Assembly (NCBI RefSeq): GCF_021390335.1
Contig: NZ_JAJUXK010000005.1
Span: 434,001 to 498,000, forward strand
DNA: 64,000 bases
From: Dyadobacter sp. CY343
Lineage (GTDB): Bacteria; Bacteroidota; Bacteroidia; Cytophagales; Spirosomataceae
Direction: 5' to 3'
The position numbers and the translations under genes are program-made. The notes below the pieces were generated by a model. That model saw nothing but the letters and a program-made list of their open reading frames with translations, was not told the DNA's origin and ran no database searches. This document shows positions 42,705 through 51,616 of this stretch, piece by piece (the stretch's first letter is position 1; every line of letters starts with the position of its first letter).

Positions 42705-44831
42705 ATGCACCTTTTAAATATTCATATCGGCAGCCTGCCTATTGAAGATCCGGTATTGAAGTTTTTGCTGGAATTGATCATCATTCTCGGCGCCCCGCTT
42801 TTGCTTAACAAGATCAAAGTGCCTCATTTACTGGGACTTCTGATTGCCGGCGCGTTGGTCGGGCCCAATGGGCTGAACCTCCTTTCCCGGGACAGCAGTG
42901 TAGTGGTGACGGGTACCACCGGCCTGCTTTATATTATGTTCCTGGCCGGGCTTGAAATCGATATGGGCGATTTCAAAAAGAATATGGGCAAGAGTGTGAC
43001 TTTCACCGCATTCACCTTCATCGTACCATTTGTATTGGGGATGATCGGCGGCTATTACATATTGAATTTCTCGTTGTTGACCTCCGTATTATTTGCCAGT
43101 CTTTTCTCTTCCCACACACTGATATCCTATCCGATCGTCAGCAAAATGGGTATTTCAAAGAATTTGTCTGTCAATATCACTGTAGGAGGTACGATGCTCA
43201 CCGACGTCCTTTCGCTTTTGGTGCTGGCGGTTGTCGTAGGAATGACGCAGGGAGAGGTCAATACTGCATTCTGGCTGCGCCTGGGGCTTTCTGTGCTCGC
43301 ATTTGGTTTGACGGTCCTGCTCGTATTCCCGATCATCGGCAGGTGGTTTTTCAAGAGAGTCGACGATAAGATTTCCCAGTACATATTCGTACTGGTGATG
43401 ATTTACCTCGCTGCTGTGCTGGCCGAGTTAGCGGGAATTGAAGCTATTATCGGTGCCTTTTTTGCAGGTCTTGCACTCAATCGTCTGATCCCGCACACTT
43501 CTGCATTGATGAACCGCGTGGAATTTGTAGGGAATGCGATCTTCATACCTTTTTTCCTGATCAGCGTGGGTATGCTGATTGATTTCAGTGTTTTTTTCAA
43601 AAGTATTGAAACCCTCGTTGTGGCGGCGGTGATGCTGGTAGCTTCGATTGGTGGTAAATATGTGGCGGCTATTTTGACCCAGAAAACCTTTAAATTAAGC
43701 AAAGACGAAGGAATGCTGATTTTTGGAATGAGCTCGGCGTCGGCGGCTGCCACGTTGGCGTCTGTAATGGTCGGGTACAACATTATCGTTTCCGAAACCA
43801 CTGCCGGCGAATCTGTCCGCTTGCTGAGCGAGCACGTTCTGAATGGTAGTATTCTGCTGATCCTGGTTTCCTGTACGGTATCCTCGTTTGTGTCCATGTC
43901 GAGCGCGGCCAGGATTGCGGCGGCGGATAAAGAAGCGACTGCGTCGGGGATCAGTCCGGAAAGTGAGAGTATTCTGATGGCGATCAACTACGAAGAGAAT
44001 GTCGAAAAAGTGGTAAATCTGAGTTTGCTGATCAAAGCGTCACATAATAAGGACAGACTGTTTGCACTTAATGTGATCAATGACGAAAAGAATGAATCGT
44101 CTGTAAAAAATGCGGAAAAAACGCTGCACATGGCAGTAACGACTGCCGCCGCTGCCGACGTCCAGATCAGGCCGCTGACCAGATATGACAGCGACGTTGC
44201 TACCGGGATCAACAATGTGATTAAGGAACAACGGGTAACAGACCTGGTGCTGGGGTTGCAGACTGAAAAGGGTTTTACGCCGTCGCTGGTTGACAACCTC
44301 ACCAATGGTTACCTGCAAAACGATAATGTGAATACGCTGATCTACCATGCTGCGCAGCCTATTTCTACCATTAAAAAATACATCGTACTGATTCCCGCGA
44401 AGGCGGATAAGGAGCCGGGCTTCTTTCAGGCATTACTCCGTGTGTGGAATATAGGAAAATCATCGGGCGCCGAAATGGCGTTTTATACCAGCGAGCCGAT
44501 CATTGGAATTATCGAAAGAATAGCTAAAAAATCGGCGATTGAAATGTCCCTGCACGTGATCGACTACTGGGGAGAGGCGGAAGTTGCGGCTACCCGGATT
44601 TCGGAAGATGAGGGGCTCGTCATTTTTATGGCCAAACGGGGAATGGCCTCTTACTTCCCGCGCCTGGGCCTCATGCCCGACTTTCTGAATGAGCACGCGC
44701 TCAATAATAATTTTCTGATGATCTATCCATTCTCACAACAGAATCCAGACGAAATAGAGAAGCGATCTGTGAGTAACCACGACGATTTCGTTGAGATCGG
44801 CCGGATGATCAGCAAGATCTTCCCGGGGTAG
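42705..44831 (+). CDS. Kef-type cation:proton antiporter with C-terminal universal-stress-like domain
   Basis: 708 residues. Twelve or so transmembrane helices in the first 410 residues carry Na/H exchanger (CPA2) features such as LLGLLIAGALVGPNGLNLLS, LYIMFLAGLEIDMGDFKKN and GIEAIIGAFFAGLALNRL. The cytoplasmic end (about 430-708) resembles a universal stress protein pair instead of the TrkA-N domain of KefB/KefC. It exchanges K or Na for protons in the inner membrane. Its neighbours, a lipoprotein and a DUF202 protein, suggest a stress-related unit. Confidence 0.85.
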   Translation: MHLLNIHIGSLPIEDPVLKFLLELIIILGAPLLLNKIKVPHLLGLLIAGALVGPNGLNLLSRDSSVVVTGTTGLLYIMFLAGLEIDMGDFKKNMGKSVTFTAFTFIVPFVLGMIGGYYILNFSLLTSVLFASLFSSHTLISYPIVSKMGISKNLSVNITVGGTMLTDVLSLLVLAVVVGMTQGEVNTAFWLRLGLSVLAFGLTVLLVFPIIGRWFFKRVDDKISQYIFVLVMIYLAAVLAELAGIEAIIGAFFAGLALNRLIPHTSALMNRVEFVGNAIFIPFFLISVGMLIDFSVFFKSIETLVVAAVMLVASIGGKYVAAILTQKTFKLSKDEGMLIFGMSSASAAATLASVMVGYNIIVSETTAGESVRLLSEHVLNGSILLILVSCTVSSFVSMSSAARIAAADKEATASGISPESESILMAINYEENVEKVVNLSLLIKASHNKDRLFALNVINDEKNESSVKNAEKTLHMAVTTAAAADVQIRPLTRYDSDVATGINNVIKEQRVTDLVLGLQTEKGFTPSLVDNLTNGYLQNDNVNTLIYHAAQPISTIKKYIVLIPAKADKEPGFFQALLRVWNIGKSSGAEMAFYTSEPIIGIIERIAKKSAIEMSLHVIDYWGEAEVAATRISEDEGLVIFMAKRGMASYFPRLGLMPDFLNEHALNNNFLMIYPFSQQNPDEIEKRSVSNHDDFVEIGRMISKIFPG

Positions 44832-44879
44832 TTGGACGACAAAAGTGATAACAATTAAATTTAAAAAGACGAATAGACA

Positions 44880-45272
44880 ATGAACTCTGAAAAAGACAAC
44901 GATCCATCGCCTTTCAAGCCCAATGATCACCTGGCCAATGAGCGGACTTACCTTGCCTGGGTCAGGACAGGGATTGGAATTATGGCATTCGGGTTTGTAG
45001 TTGTCAAGTTCTCGCTGTTTGTGAAACAAATTGGTATTGTGTTAAATACGAAGGTAACCGCGCCTTCTCAGGGATATTCGTCGGTTATCGGGATTATCCT
45101 GGTCGCCCTCGGTACGCTCTCGATCCTGTTCGCCTTCATGCAGTACCGCAGGACTGAAGTGCAGCTCAAAACGGGACGTTATCAACCTACAACTTTACTG
45201 ACAACCCTTCTTACCAGTGTTATTTTTCTGATCAGTATGCTCCTGATCGCTTACCTGCTGCAAAGCGTATAA
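44880..45272 (+). CDS. DUF202 (YidH-like) inner-membrane protein
   Basis: 130 residues. The DUF202 signature NDHLANERTYLAWVRTG precedes three transmembrane helices (GIMAFGFVVVKFSLFV, VIGIILVALGTLSILFAFMQY, and TTLLTSVIFLISMLLIAYLL). Function unknown in the family. Starts 48 bp after the antiporter gene. Confidence 0.85.
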   Translation: MNSEKDNDPSPFKPNDHLANERTYLAWVRTGIGIMAFGFVVVKFSLFVKQIGIVLNTKVTAPSQGYSSVIGIILVALGTLSILFAFMQYRRTEVQLKTGRYQPTTLLTTLLTSVIFLISMLLIAYLLQSV

Positions 45273-45381
45273 ACGTGCTCAAATGCATTTATATCTTGGG
45301 TGGCAATAGCGAATTCTTAACTTTGAATATTCTGACACCACTACTAACGAGAGACCTTTTGTATTACTAACCACACCAACA

Positions 45382-46719
45382 GTGACTTCAGTACAATCTT
45401 TTATGACCCGGATCATCGATCGGAATCCGGGTGAAAATGAGTTTCACCAGGCTGTCCGGGAGGTCGCCGATACTATTATTCCATTTATTGAGGATAAACC
45501 GCATTACCGGAAAGCGAAAATTCTGGAACGTATTGCGGAGCCTGAGCGCGTCATCATTTTCAGGGTTCCCTGGATGAACGATCTGGGCGAAGTGGAGATT
45601 AACCGGGGTTACCGTGTGCAGATGAATAGTGCAATCGGACCTTACAAAGGCGGTTTGCGTTTCCATCCTTCCGTAAATCTCGGTACACTGAAATTCCTTG
45701 CTTTCGAGCAAATCTTCAAGAACAGCCTGACCCAGCTTCCAATGGGAGGCGGAAAGGGAGGCGCTGATTTTGATCCGAAAGGGCGGTCGGACCGGGAGGT
45801 TATGTTCTTTTGCCAAAGCTTCATGACCGAACTTTTCCGTCATATCAGCTCAGATAACGATGTTCCTGCGGGCGATATCGGGGTAGGAGCGAGGGAGATC
45901 GGCTTTTTGTTTGGTCAATATAAACGACTTAAAAACGAGTTTACCGGCGTCTTAACCGGCAAAGGTGCAAGCTACGGCGGAAGCCTGATCCGCCCGGAAG
46001 CGACGGGCTATGGCGTTGTTTACTTTGTGGAGCAAATGCTGAAACAGCGCCGCGACAGTATCAAAGGAAAAAGGGTAGTCATTTCCGGATCGGGCAACGT
46101 GGCACAGTACACCCTCGAAAAGTGCATTGAGCTGGGTGCCAAAGTCGTAACGCTTTCTGATTCATCGGGTTATATCTACGACGAGAATGGGATCGATGCG
46201 GAAAAATTTGCCTACATCATGCATTTGAAAAATGAAGAGCGCGGGCGGATCAACTCGTATGCAGAGAAGTTCGGCTGTGAGTTTGTTTCCGGAAAAACGC
46301 CTTGGGAAGTTCCATGTGATATTGCCCTGCCGAATGCCACACAGAACGAACTTGACGCAAAAGATGCGCAGCTGTTGATCAAAAACGGCTGTTATTGTGT
46401 CGCAGAAGGCGCGAATATGCCCTGCACGCCCGAAGCGATCGAGGTATTTGAGAATAATGATATTCTGTATGCGCCGGGAAAAGCCGCAAATGCAGGCGGC
46501 GTGGCCGTTTCAGGATTGGAAATGTCACAAAATTCGCTCCGCTTATCCTGGTCCCGCGAGGAGGTAGACAGGAAATTACACGAGATTATTTTAAATATCC
46601 ATTCAACCTGCCTGCGTTACGGACGCAAGCCCGACGGCCGCATCAGCTATTTGCAAGGCGCCAATATAGGTGGCTTTGTAAGAGTAGCTGACGCTATGCT
46701 GGCGCAGGGATTGGTGTAA
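45382..46719 (+). CDS. gdhA: NADP-specific glutamate dehydrogenase
   Basis: 445 residues, close to the 447 of E. coli GdhA. Conserved blocks are RVQMNSAIGPYKGGLRFHPS, the catalytic Lys region LPMGGGKGGADFDPKG, VPAGDIGVGAREIGF, the Rossmann GSGNVAQYTLEKC, and GKAANAGGVAVSGLEMSQNS. It makes glutamate from 2-oxoglutarate and ammonia. The start is GTG 45382, which gives the N-terminal length usual in relatives; ATG 45403 is an alternative. Ammonia released by AgaS could feed it, but the two are 20 kb apart. Confidence 0.95.
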   Translation: MTSVQSFMTRIIDRNPGENEFHQAVREVADTIIPFIEDKPHYRKAKILERIAEPERVIIFRVPWMNDLGEVEINRGYRVQMNSAIGPYKGGLRFHPSVNLGTLKFLAFEQIFKNSLTQLPMGGGKGGADFDPKGRSDREVMFFCQSFMTELFRHISSDNDVPAGDIGVGAREIGFLFGQYKRLKNEFTGVLTGKGASYGGSLIRPEATGYGVVYFVEQMLKQRRDSIKGKRVVISGSGNVAQYTLEKCIELGAKVVTLSDSSGYIYDENGIDAEKFAYIMHLKNEERGRINSYAEKFGCEFVSGKTPWEVPCDIALPNATQNELDAKDAQLLIKNGCYCVAEGANMPCTPEAIEVFENNDILYAPGKAANAGGVAVSGLEMSQNSLRLSWSREEVDRKLHEIILNIHSTCLRYGRKPDGRISYLQGANIGGFVRVADAMLAQGLV

Positions 46720-46724
46720 ATAAC

Positions 46725-46770
46725 AACAACCCCGGCTGCACTTTCGATCGAAGGCGTAACCGGGGTTGTT
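46725..46770. terminator. Bidirectional terminator between gdhA and the nitrilase-fusion gene
   Basis: A perfect 11-bp GC-rich stem (AACAACCCCGG / CCGGGGTTGTT) with a 24-nt loop, placed between two convergent stop codons. Confidence 0.75.
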
Positions 46771-46791
46771 TATGTTAATTTTGCAGCGTCC

Positions 46792-48348
46792 TTACTTATC
46801 CTGCCCCTCAATTCTACGCATGATGGAATAAATATCGGTCCGCCGGTCTTTCAGGTTCCTTACACTTCCAAACTGATTCAGTTCCCGCAGCATATCAATA
46901 TCGACGTCTGCGATCAGGATCATTTCTGTATTTGGTGTCGCTTCGGCTTTGATTCCATTGGTAGGAAACGAAAAGTCGCAGGGCGTAAATACCATAGACT
47001 GGGCGTATTGAATATCCATGTTATGCACTTTTGGCAAGTTGCCCACGCTGCCTGCAATGGCCACGTAACATTCATTTTCGATCGCCCGCGCCTGGGCACA
47101 GTTCCTTACTCGCGAATACCCGTTTTGGGTGTCTGTCAAAAATGGCACAAAAAGGATATTCATTCCTTCGTCGGCCAGAATGCGGCTTAGTTCGGGAAAT
47201 TCTACGTCGTAGCAAATCAGAATTCCTATTTTCCCGCAGTCGGTATTGAAGGTTTTCAGGCTGTTGCCGCCCTGCATTCCCCACACTTTGGCTTCATCGG
47301 GCGTAACGTGCAACTTTTCAAACCGTTCTACCCCGCCGTCCCTTTTGCACAGGTAGCCCACATTGTACAGACTGTTTCCAACCACCTCCGGCATGCTCCC
47401 GGTAATGATATTGATATTGTAGGAGATCGCCAGCTCAGAAAAGCGGTTGACGATCTTTTCTGTAAATTCTGCCAGCTTTCGGATCGCGTCCGGCTCTGCA
47501 AGATGGTTATAGTCCGACATCAGCGGCGCATTGAAAAACTCGGGGAACAAGGCGAAATCACACCGGTAACCCGATACTGCATCCACGAAATATTCCACCT
47601 GCTGCATCAGTTCGTCGAAATCGCTGTACAATCGCATCTGCCATTGTATCAGTCCTAACCGGATAATCGACTTTTTAAATGCGGCCTGATCCGAGATTTT
47701 CTCGTAATAAACGTTGTCCCATTCAAGCAGCACTGCGTATTCATTCGAATCTTTATCGCCTTCCAGATATCCCTGCAATATCCTCGCCGGGTGGAAATCG
47801 TTAGATAATTGAAAGTTGAGGACAGGATCGTGAATATCCTTGTTTCTCACTTTTTCAATATATTCTTTTGGGGAAATTGAATGTGAATACTGGTGGTAAT
47901 TCGGGATCCGGCCTCCGAATACGATCCCTTTCAGATTAAGTTTCTCGCAAAGCTCTTTCCTGTAATCATACAAGCGCCTGCCTAACCGAAGTCCGCGGTA
48001 TTTGGGACGAATGAATACATCGATCCCGTAAAGAATATCGCCTTTGTCGGTGTGGGTATTAAAACTGTAATTGCCCGTTATCGCCTTGTAAGTATGTTTG
48101 GAGTCGACTTTTTCGTAATCCACTATGATTGATAATGCGCAGCCCGCCAGCTCATTATCGACTCTGATACCCACCTGGCCTTCATGAAAAATGTTGGTCA
48201 GTGTTTTGATATGATGTTCTTTCCAATACGCGTCGGGCATGCTGGAATAGGTCTCGATCATCATTTCCTTGATCTCCTGGTAGTCTTCGGGCTTCAAAAA
48301 TACCAGCTCGATATTCTCAATTGTCTTGTTGTCTTTGTTTGGTTCCAT
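46792..48348 (-). CDS. GNAT acetyltransferase fused to a carbon-nitrogen hydrolase
   Basis: About 518 residues from ATG 48348. Earlier starts (ATG 48381, TTG 48456) exist, but the farthest one lies inside the terminator hairpin. The N-terminal GNAT domain (about 10-210) has the acetyl-CoA loop area RPKYRGLRLGRRLYDYR. The nitrilase-superfamily domain (about 225-510) shows the Glu-Lys-Cys triad in LFPEFFNAP, FEKLHVTPDE and GILICYDVEFPEL. The fused layout is known in bacteria, but the substrate is uncertain, with an amidase role on acylated small molecules likely. It has its own promoter region after a terminator on the upstream side. Confidence 0.85.
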   Translation of the reverse strand: MEPNKDNKTIENIELVFLKPEDYQEIKEMMIETYSSMPDAYWKEHHIKTLTNIFHEGQVGIRVDNELAGCALSIIVDYEKVDSKHTYKAITGNYSFNTHTDKGDILYGIDVFIRPKYRGLRLGRRLYDYRKELCEKLNLKGIVFGGRIPNYHQYSHSISPKEYIEKVRNKDIHDPVLNFQLSNDFHPARILQGYLEGDKDSNEYAVLLEWDNVYYEKISDQAAFKKSIIRLGLIQWQMRLYSDFDELMQQVEYFVDAVSGYRCDFALFPEFFNAPLMSDYNHLAEPDAIRKLAEFTEKIVNRFSELAISYNINIITGSMPEVVGNSLYNVGYLCKRDGGVERFEKLHVTPDEAKVWGMQGGNSLKTFNTDCGKIGILICYDVEFPELSRILADEGMNILFVPFLTDTQNGYSRVRNCAQARAIENECYVAIAGSVGNLPKVHNMDIQYAQSMVFTPCDFSFPTNGIKAEATPNTEMILIADVDIDMLRELNQFGSVRNLKDRRTDIYSIMRRIEGQDK

Positions 48349-48445
48349 GGTATTTTGCTCCGGTTTGCCTGTCTCGTTCATGTTCAGGCCGGGGACTGAT
48401 TTTGTGATAGCTGGTTGATTTAAATGGTCTGTTCCTGAAAAAACA

Positions 48446-48475
48446 AAACCCTGCAAATCAATTTTCGCAGGGTTT
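48446..48475 (-). terminator. Intrinsic terminator of the second PUL operon
   Basis: A perfect 9-bp stem (AAACCCTGC / GCAGGGTTT), 12-nt loop, followed on the minus strand by TTGTTTTTTC. It lies about 107 bp past the stop of the cytochrome c fusion gene and ends the SusC-SusD-cytochrome operon. Confidence 0.8.
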
Positions 48476-48581
48476 GATCGATTTCAATTTCACGCAAAGG
48501 TACCAATTGTCGACGTTAATATATTATTTCTTCTGTCCGGCTTTCGTCAATCACATCATATTTTACGGCCGCCCGGTGAAG

Positions 48582-51500
48582 CTACATGTTACCGGGTAGC
48601 TGGTTCATATTGTACCAGGCTTCGGTGCTCCACAGCGTTTCGCCGTTCTGGCTTACCACTGTGTTTCTGTTCAAATGAATGTAAACCACGTGTTTGGCTT
48701 TCATTCCCGCCAGCTGCAAGGTTACTTTCTTGCGGTCAGATGATACTCTTACTGATTTTACAGCCAGATTTTCTTCGTCAAGTTTCGGTCCGCCGTAATC
48801 GCCGGTTGGTTTAAACCACCATTGACGGATTCCGTAATCGGACGCTTTCTCGCCAACACCTTTTTTCAAAGGCTCAGTAAATTCAATCTCCAAACCGTCG
48901 GACTTGGCGCTAACAGCCAGCATTTCGAAGGCTGCTTTGTTGTTGAAAGTCAGCTTTTGCAAACCATAACCCAGCTTGCCGGTATGTCCCCAGTTTCCTG
49001 TCGAACCTACGCCGCCAATGTAAAGTGAACCATCAGGACCCCAGGCCAGGCGGTTAACACCTGCTTCCAATCCTTGGGTAAACCGGAAAACGACTCCCTG
49101 GTAGGCGCCATTCACTTTTTCGGCAAATACGCGTTTAATACCGCCGTGCGTCACATCCCCGTGGATCATCTGATTTTTGTATGGACCAACATTCAGTTTT
49201 GCAGGCTGGCTTGGCGAGTTTCCTATCTCATCCTGCGTCAGCCAAACTACCGGCGGCGCTTCTTTTTTGTTGGCAGTACCTTCAAAATCCACTGAGCGCG
49301 AGCCGTACCACACACCTTCCTGCAAGTGAATGATCTTGTTTGCAGGTAGCCAGTCGCCCTGGTTATCGGCAATGAAAATCTCATCGTCTACGCCCAATCC
49401 GATTCCATTTGGGGTACGCAGACCTGATGCTGCGAATGTAAACGAACCGTCTTTTTTGGAGATCTTCACCACTTTCCCGCGGTCAGGGATTTGCGGTTTT
49501 GTACTTGCGCCGCCCGGGTTAATGGCCGTGGCCAACGTTCCGTAGAAGTAGCCGTCTTTGTACACCAGCCCAAATGCAAATTCGTGGAAGTTGGCAGAGA
49601 CTTTCCAGCCGTTGCAGATGGTTTGATACTCGTCGATCAGCTCGTCTTTGTTCAAATCCACCAGCTTGGTCAGCTCCTGCTTTTGCATGACGTAAATTTC
49701 ATCGTCGACCACTTTCAAGCCGAGCGGCTCAGCGAGTCCGTAGGCAATGCGTTTTACTTTAATGTCATTTGGAGAAGCCGCTTTCCGGCCATCAACAATG
49801 TACACAGAGCCCAGCGAATCCCAGGTACTTACCACCATTCTTCCATCCGCCAGAAAATCCATTCCACCTACTCTTGGCTGGAAGTTATCGGGCCGTGCCT
49901 GAGACAATGTAAAGCTTGGGTGCACTGCTACCAGCGGAGATTGGTCGCCAGGAATATCGGTCTTTTTGACCTCGATCGCAGTCTGCCCGGTTCTTTTAAT
50001 ATCCGCTCCTTTAAAGGTAAAAACAGAAGGTGGTACCACCGTAAATTCTTTGCTGCCGTAAGGTCTCCATTGCAATGAAAGTCCTTTACCAAATGAGCCT
50101 TGATAATACTCAACTTTGAATGGATGTTTGCCCGGTTTCAGGATGATTTCCGCGTCAGTAGGTTGCAAACCGTGGTTTACGCCATTGTCGGCTACCAATT
50201 TGTTGTCAATAAAAAGCTTGCCGCCATCGTCGCAAACCAACCGGAAAACAATGTTGGTAGTCTTTTTGATGTTGATATAACCACTTGCGTAAATCGCGAA
50301 ATTGTCTTTCAGATCGCCAAAATCTCCTTCGTCCAGATGCAATGCATTGATAGAGCCTGATTTTACAGGAAGCATTTCGTCATTGATCTCAGGCACGCTA
50401 CCAATGCCGCTGGCAAACTGATAAATGTTCACTGCAATGCCTGGTTTTTCGGTTGCGCTGGCGACCTGAGTTGGATTCACCGCTTTCAATGCGATCGGGT
50501 AGGAGGGTTTGGGCATTAGCTTACTTGCTGCCTGCGCTCTTTCCTTTTCTGCATCCAATTCCAATATGTAGGTTACCATTGTTTCGGCATCCTCTTTTTT
50601 CAGGTCCGGGTGCGGCGACATCGCGATTTGCCCCCAGTTACCCGCGCCGCCTTTGATCACCTTGGTAACCAATGCATTTTTGTTCTGATCGTTGTTTTCG
50701 TAACGTTCCGCGATTGCTTTGTAGGCAGGGCCCACCGTTTTTACATCCTGGTTGTGACAGGTATTGCAGTCGCTTTTTGCAAAAAGTCCGGCTACCATAT
50801 CGGCTTTGCTTTCCTTCTGGGTTGCTTCTGCCTGCGCCGGTTTTTTGGTCAGGTTAACCGAGAATGTCGTTTTACCCTGTGTATTAAGCGCCAGTTTTCC
50901 GTCAATGGCTTTGAAAGACTGATTGTCTACATTTTCATCGCGCTGATTGGTCACAGTAAACTTTCCGTCCGTTTTGTAGTCGGTGGTAGTTGTAAGTGAA
51001 TTCAAATGCACATTCAGCGACAATGTTATGCCGGCCGGCGCATTGGAAACGGTAAATGCACGTTCAAAACCTGCTTTACCATTTCCCGCATCAAAAAATT
51101 CAGGCCTTTCTTCCACTGAAATTCTTTTGCCCTGGTATTCCAGGTCGTATTTCAATCTCACCTGATTGTTCAAAATCGTGTGGCCTTTGTAGCTGATCTC
51201 GGGCGTAACTTCCTTTCCGTCAACCGTAATCCGCCAGGGATTTTCATCGGGTTCTTCCATGTAAGTAATGCCGGAAGAAACCGGCTGTGGGCCGTGAGAG
51301 GAGGTGTAAACCGGCCCGCCGAAGTTGATCTTACCAGCCCAGGCTTTGTACAAAGCGGCTGTTTTGGTATTGTAAGCCAGCCAGAGATTGTCGTGCAATG
51401 CAATGCTGAGAATACGCGGCCTGCCGTCAAGTACGGAACGCAGTACCCAGGCTTCGCGTGGCCGTTCTACGTCCGAAACGACCTGTTTTGGTGTAATAAA

Positions 51501-51605
51501 AGTAGTGGCCGGGCCTCGATAGGCCGAGCCAAGTACCGCAAATACAATTGCGGTACTCAGCACAGCCAGACGTGGCCCGGCCAGACTTGGCTTTTGAAAT
51601 TTCAT
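48582..51605 (-). CDS. Secreted cytochrome c / PA14 / propeller fusion protein
   Basis: 1007 residues. A signal or anchor helix (VLSTAIVFAVLGSAY) is followed by an unassigned beta domain (about 45-255). A class I cytochrome c (about 265-355) has heme motif CNTCH (C280, C283, H284) and the distal Met in QIAMSPHPDL. A PA14 sugar-binding-like domain (about 388-530) has FRLVCDDGGKLFIDNKLV. The C-terminal propeller (about 545-900) resembles large sorbosone-dehydrogenase-type or membrane-bound dehydrogenase propellers (GLRTPNGIGLGVDDEIFIADNQ-like stretches). Predicted to oxidise a sugar or another substrate in the periplasm or at the cell surface, passing electrons through the heme. It follows SusD by 12 bp and is the only enzyme-like gene of this locus. 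Confidence 0.8.
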   Translation of the reverse strand: MKFQKPSLAGPRLAVLSTAIVFAVLGSAYRGPATTFITPKQVVSDVERPREAWVLRSVLDGRPRILSIALHDNLWLAYNTKTAALYKAWAGKINFGGPVYTSSHGPQPVSSGITYMEEPDENPWRITVDGKEVTPEISYKGHTILNNQVRLKYDLEYQGKRISVEERPEFFDAGNGKAGFERAFTVSNAPAGITLSLNVHLNSLTTTTDYKTDGKFTVTNQRDENVDNQSFKAIDGKLALNTQGKTTFSVNLTKKPAQAEATQKESKADMVAGLFAKSDCNTCHNQDVKTVGPAYKAIAERYENNDQNKNALVTKVIKGGAGNWGQIAMSPHPDLKKEDAETMVTYILELDAEKERAQAASKLMPKPSYPIALKAVNPTQVASATEKPGIAVNIYQFASGIGSVPEINDEMLPVKSGSINALHLDEGDFGDLKDNFAIYASGYINIKKTTNIVFRLVCDDGGKLFIDNKLVADNGVNHGLQPTDAEIILKPGKHPFKVEYYQGSFGKGLSLQWRPYGSKEFTVVPPSVFTFKGADIKRTGQTAIEVKKTDIPGDQSPLVAVHPSFTLSQARPDNFQPRVGGMDFLADGRMVVSTWDSLGSVYIVDGRKAASPNDIKVKRIAYGLAEPLGLKVVDDEIYVMQKQELTKLVDLNKDELIDEYQTICNGWKVSANFHEFAFGLVYKDGYFYGTLATAINPGGASTKPQIPDRGKVVKISKKDGSFTFAASGLRTPNGIGLGVDDEIFIADNQGDWLPANKIIHLQEGVWYGSRSVDFEGTANKKEAPPVVWLTQDEIGNSPSQPAKLNVGPYKNQMIHGDVTHGGIKRVFAEKVNGAYQGVVFRFTQGLEAGVNRLAWGPDGSLYIGGVGSTGNWGHTGKLGYGLQKLTFNNKAAFEMLAVSAKSDGLEIEFTEPLKKGVGEKASDYGIRQWWFKPTGDYGGPKLDEENLAVKSVRVSSDRKKVTLQLAGMKAKHVVYIHLNRNTVVSQNGETLWSTEAWYNMNQLPGNM

Positions 51606-51616
51606 CTAGATATGTT

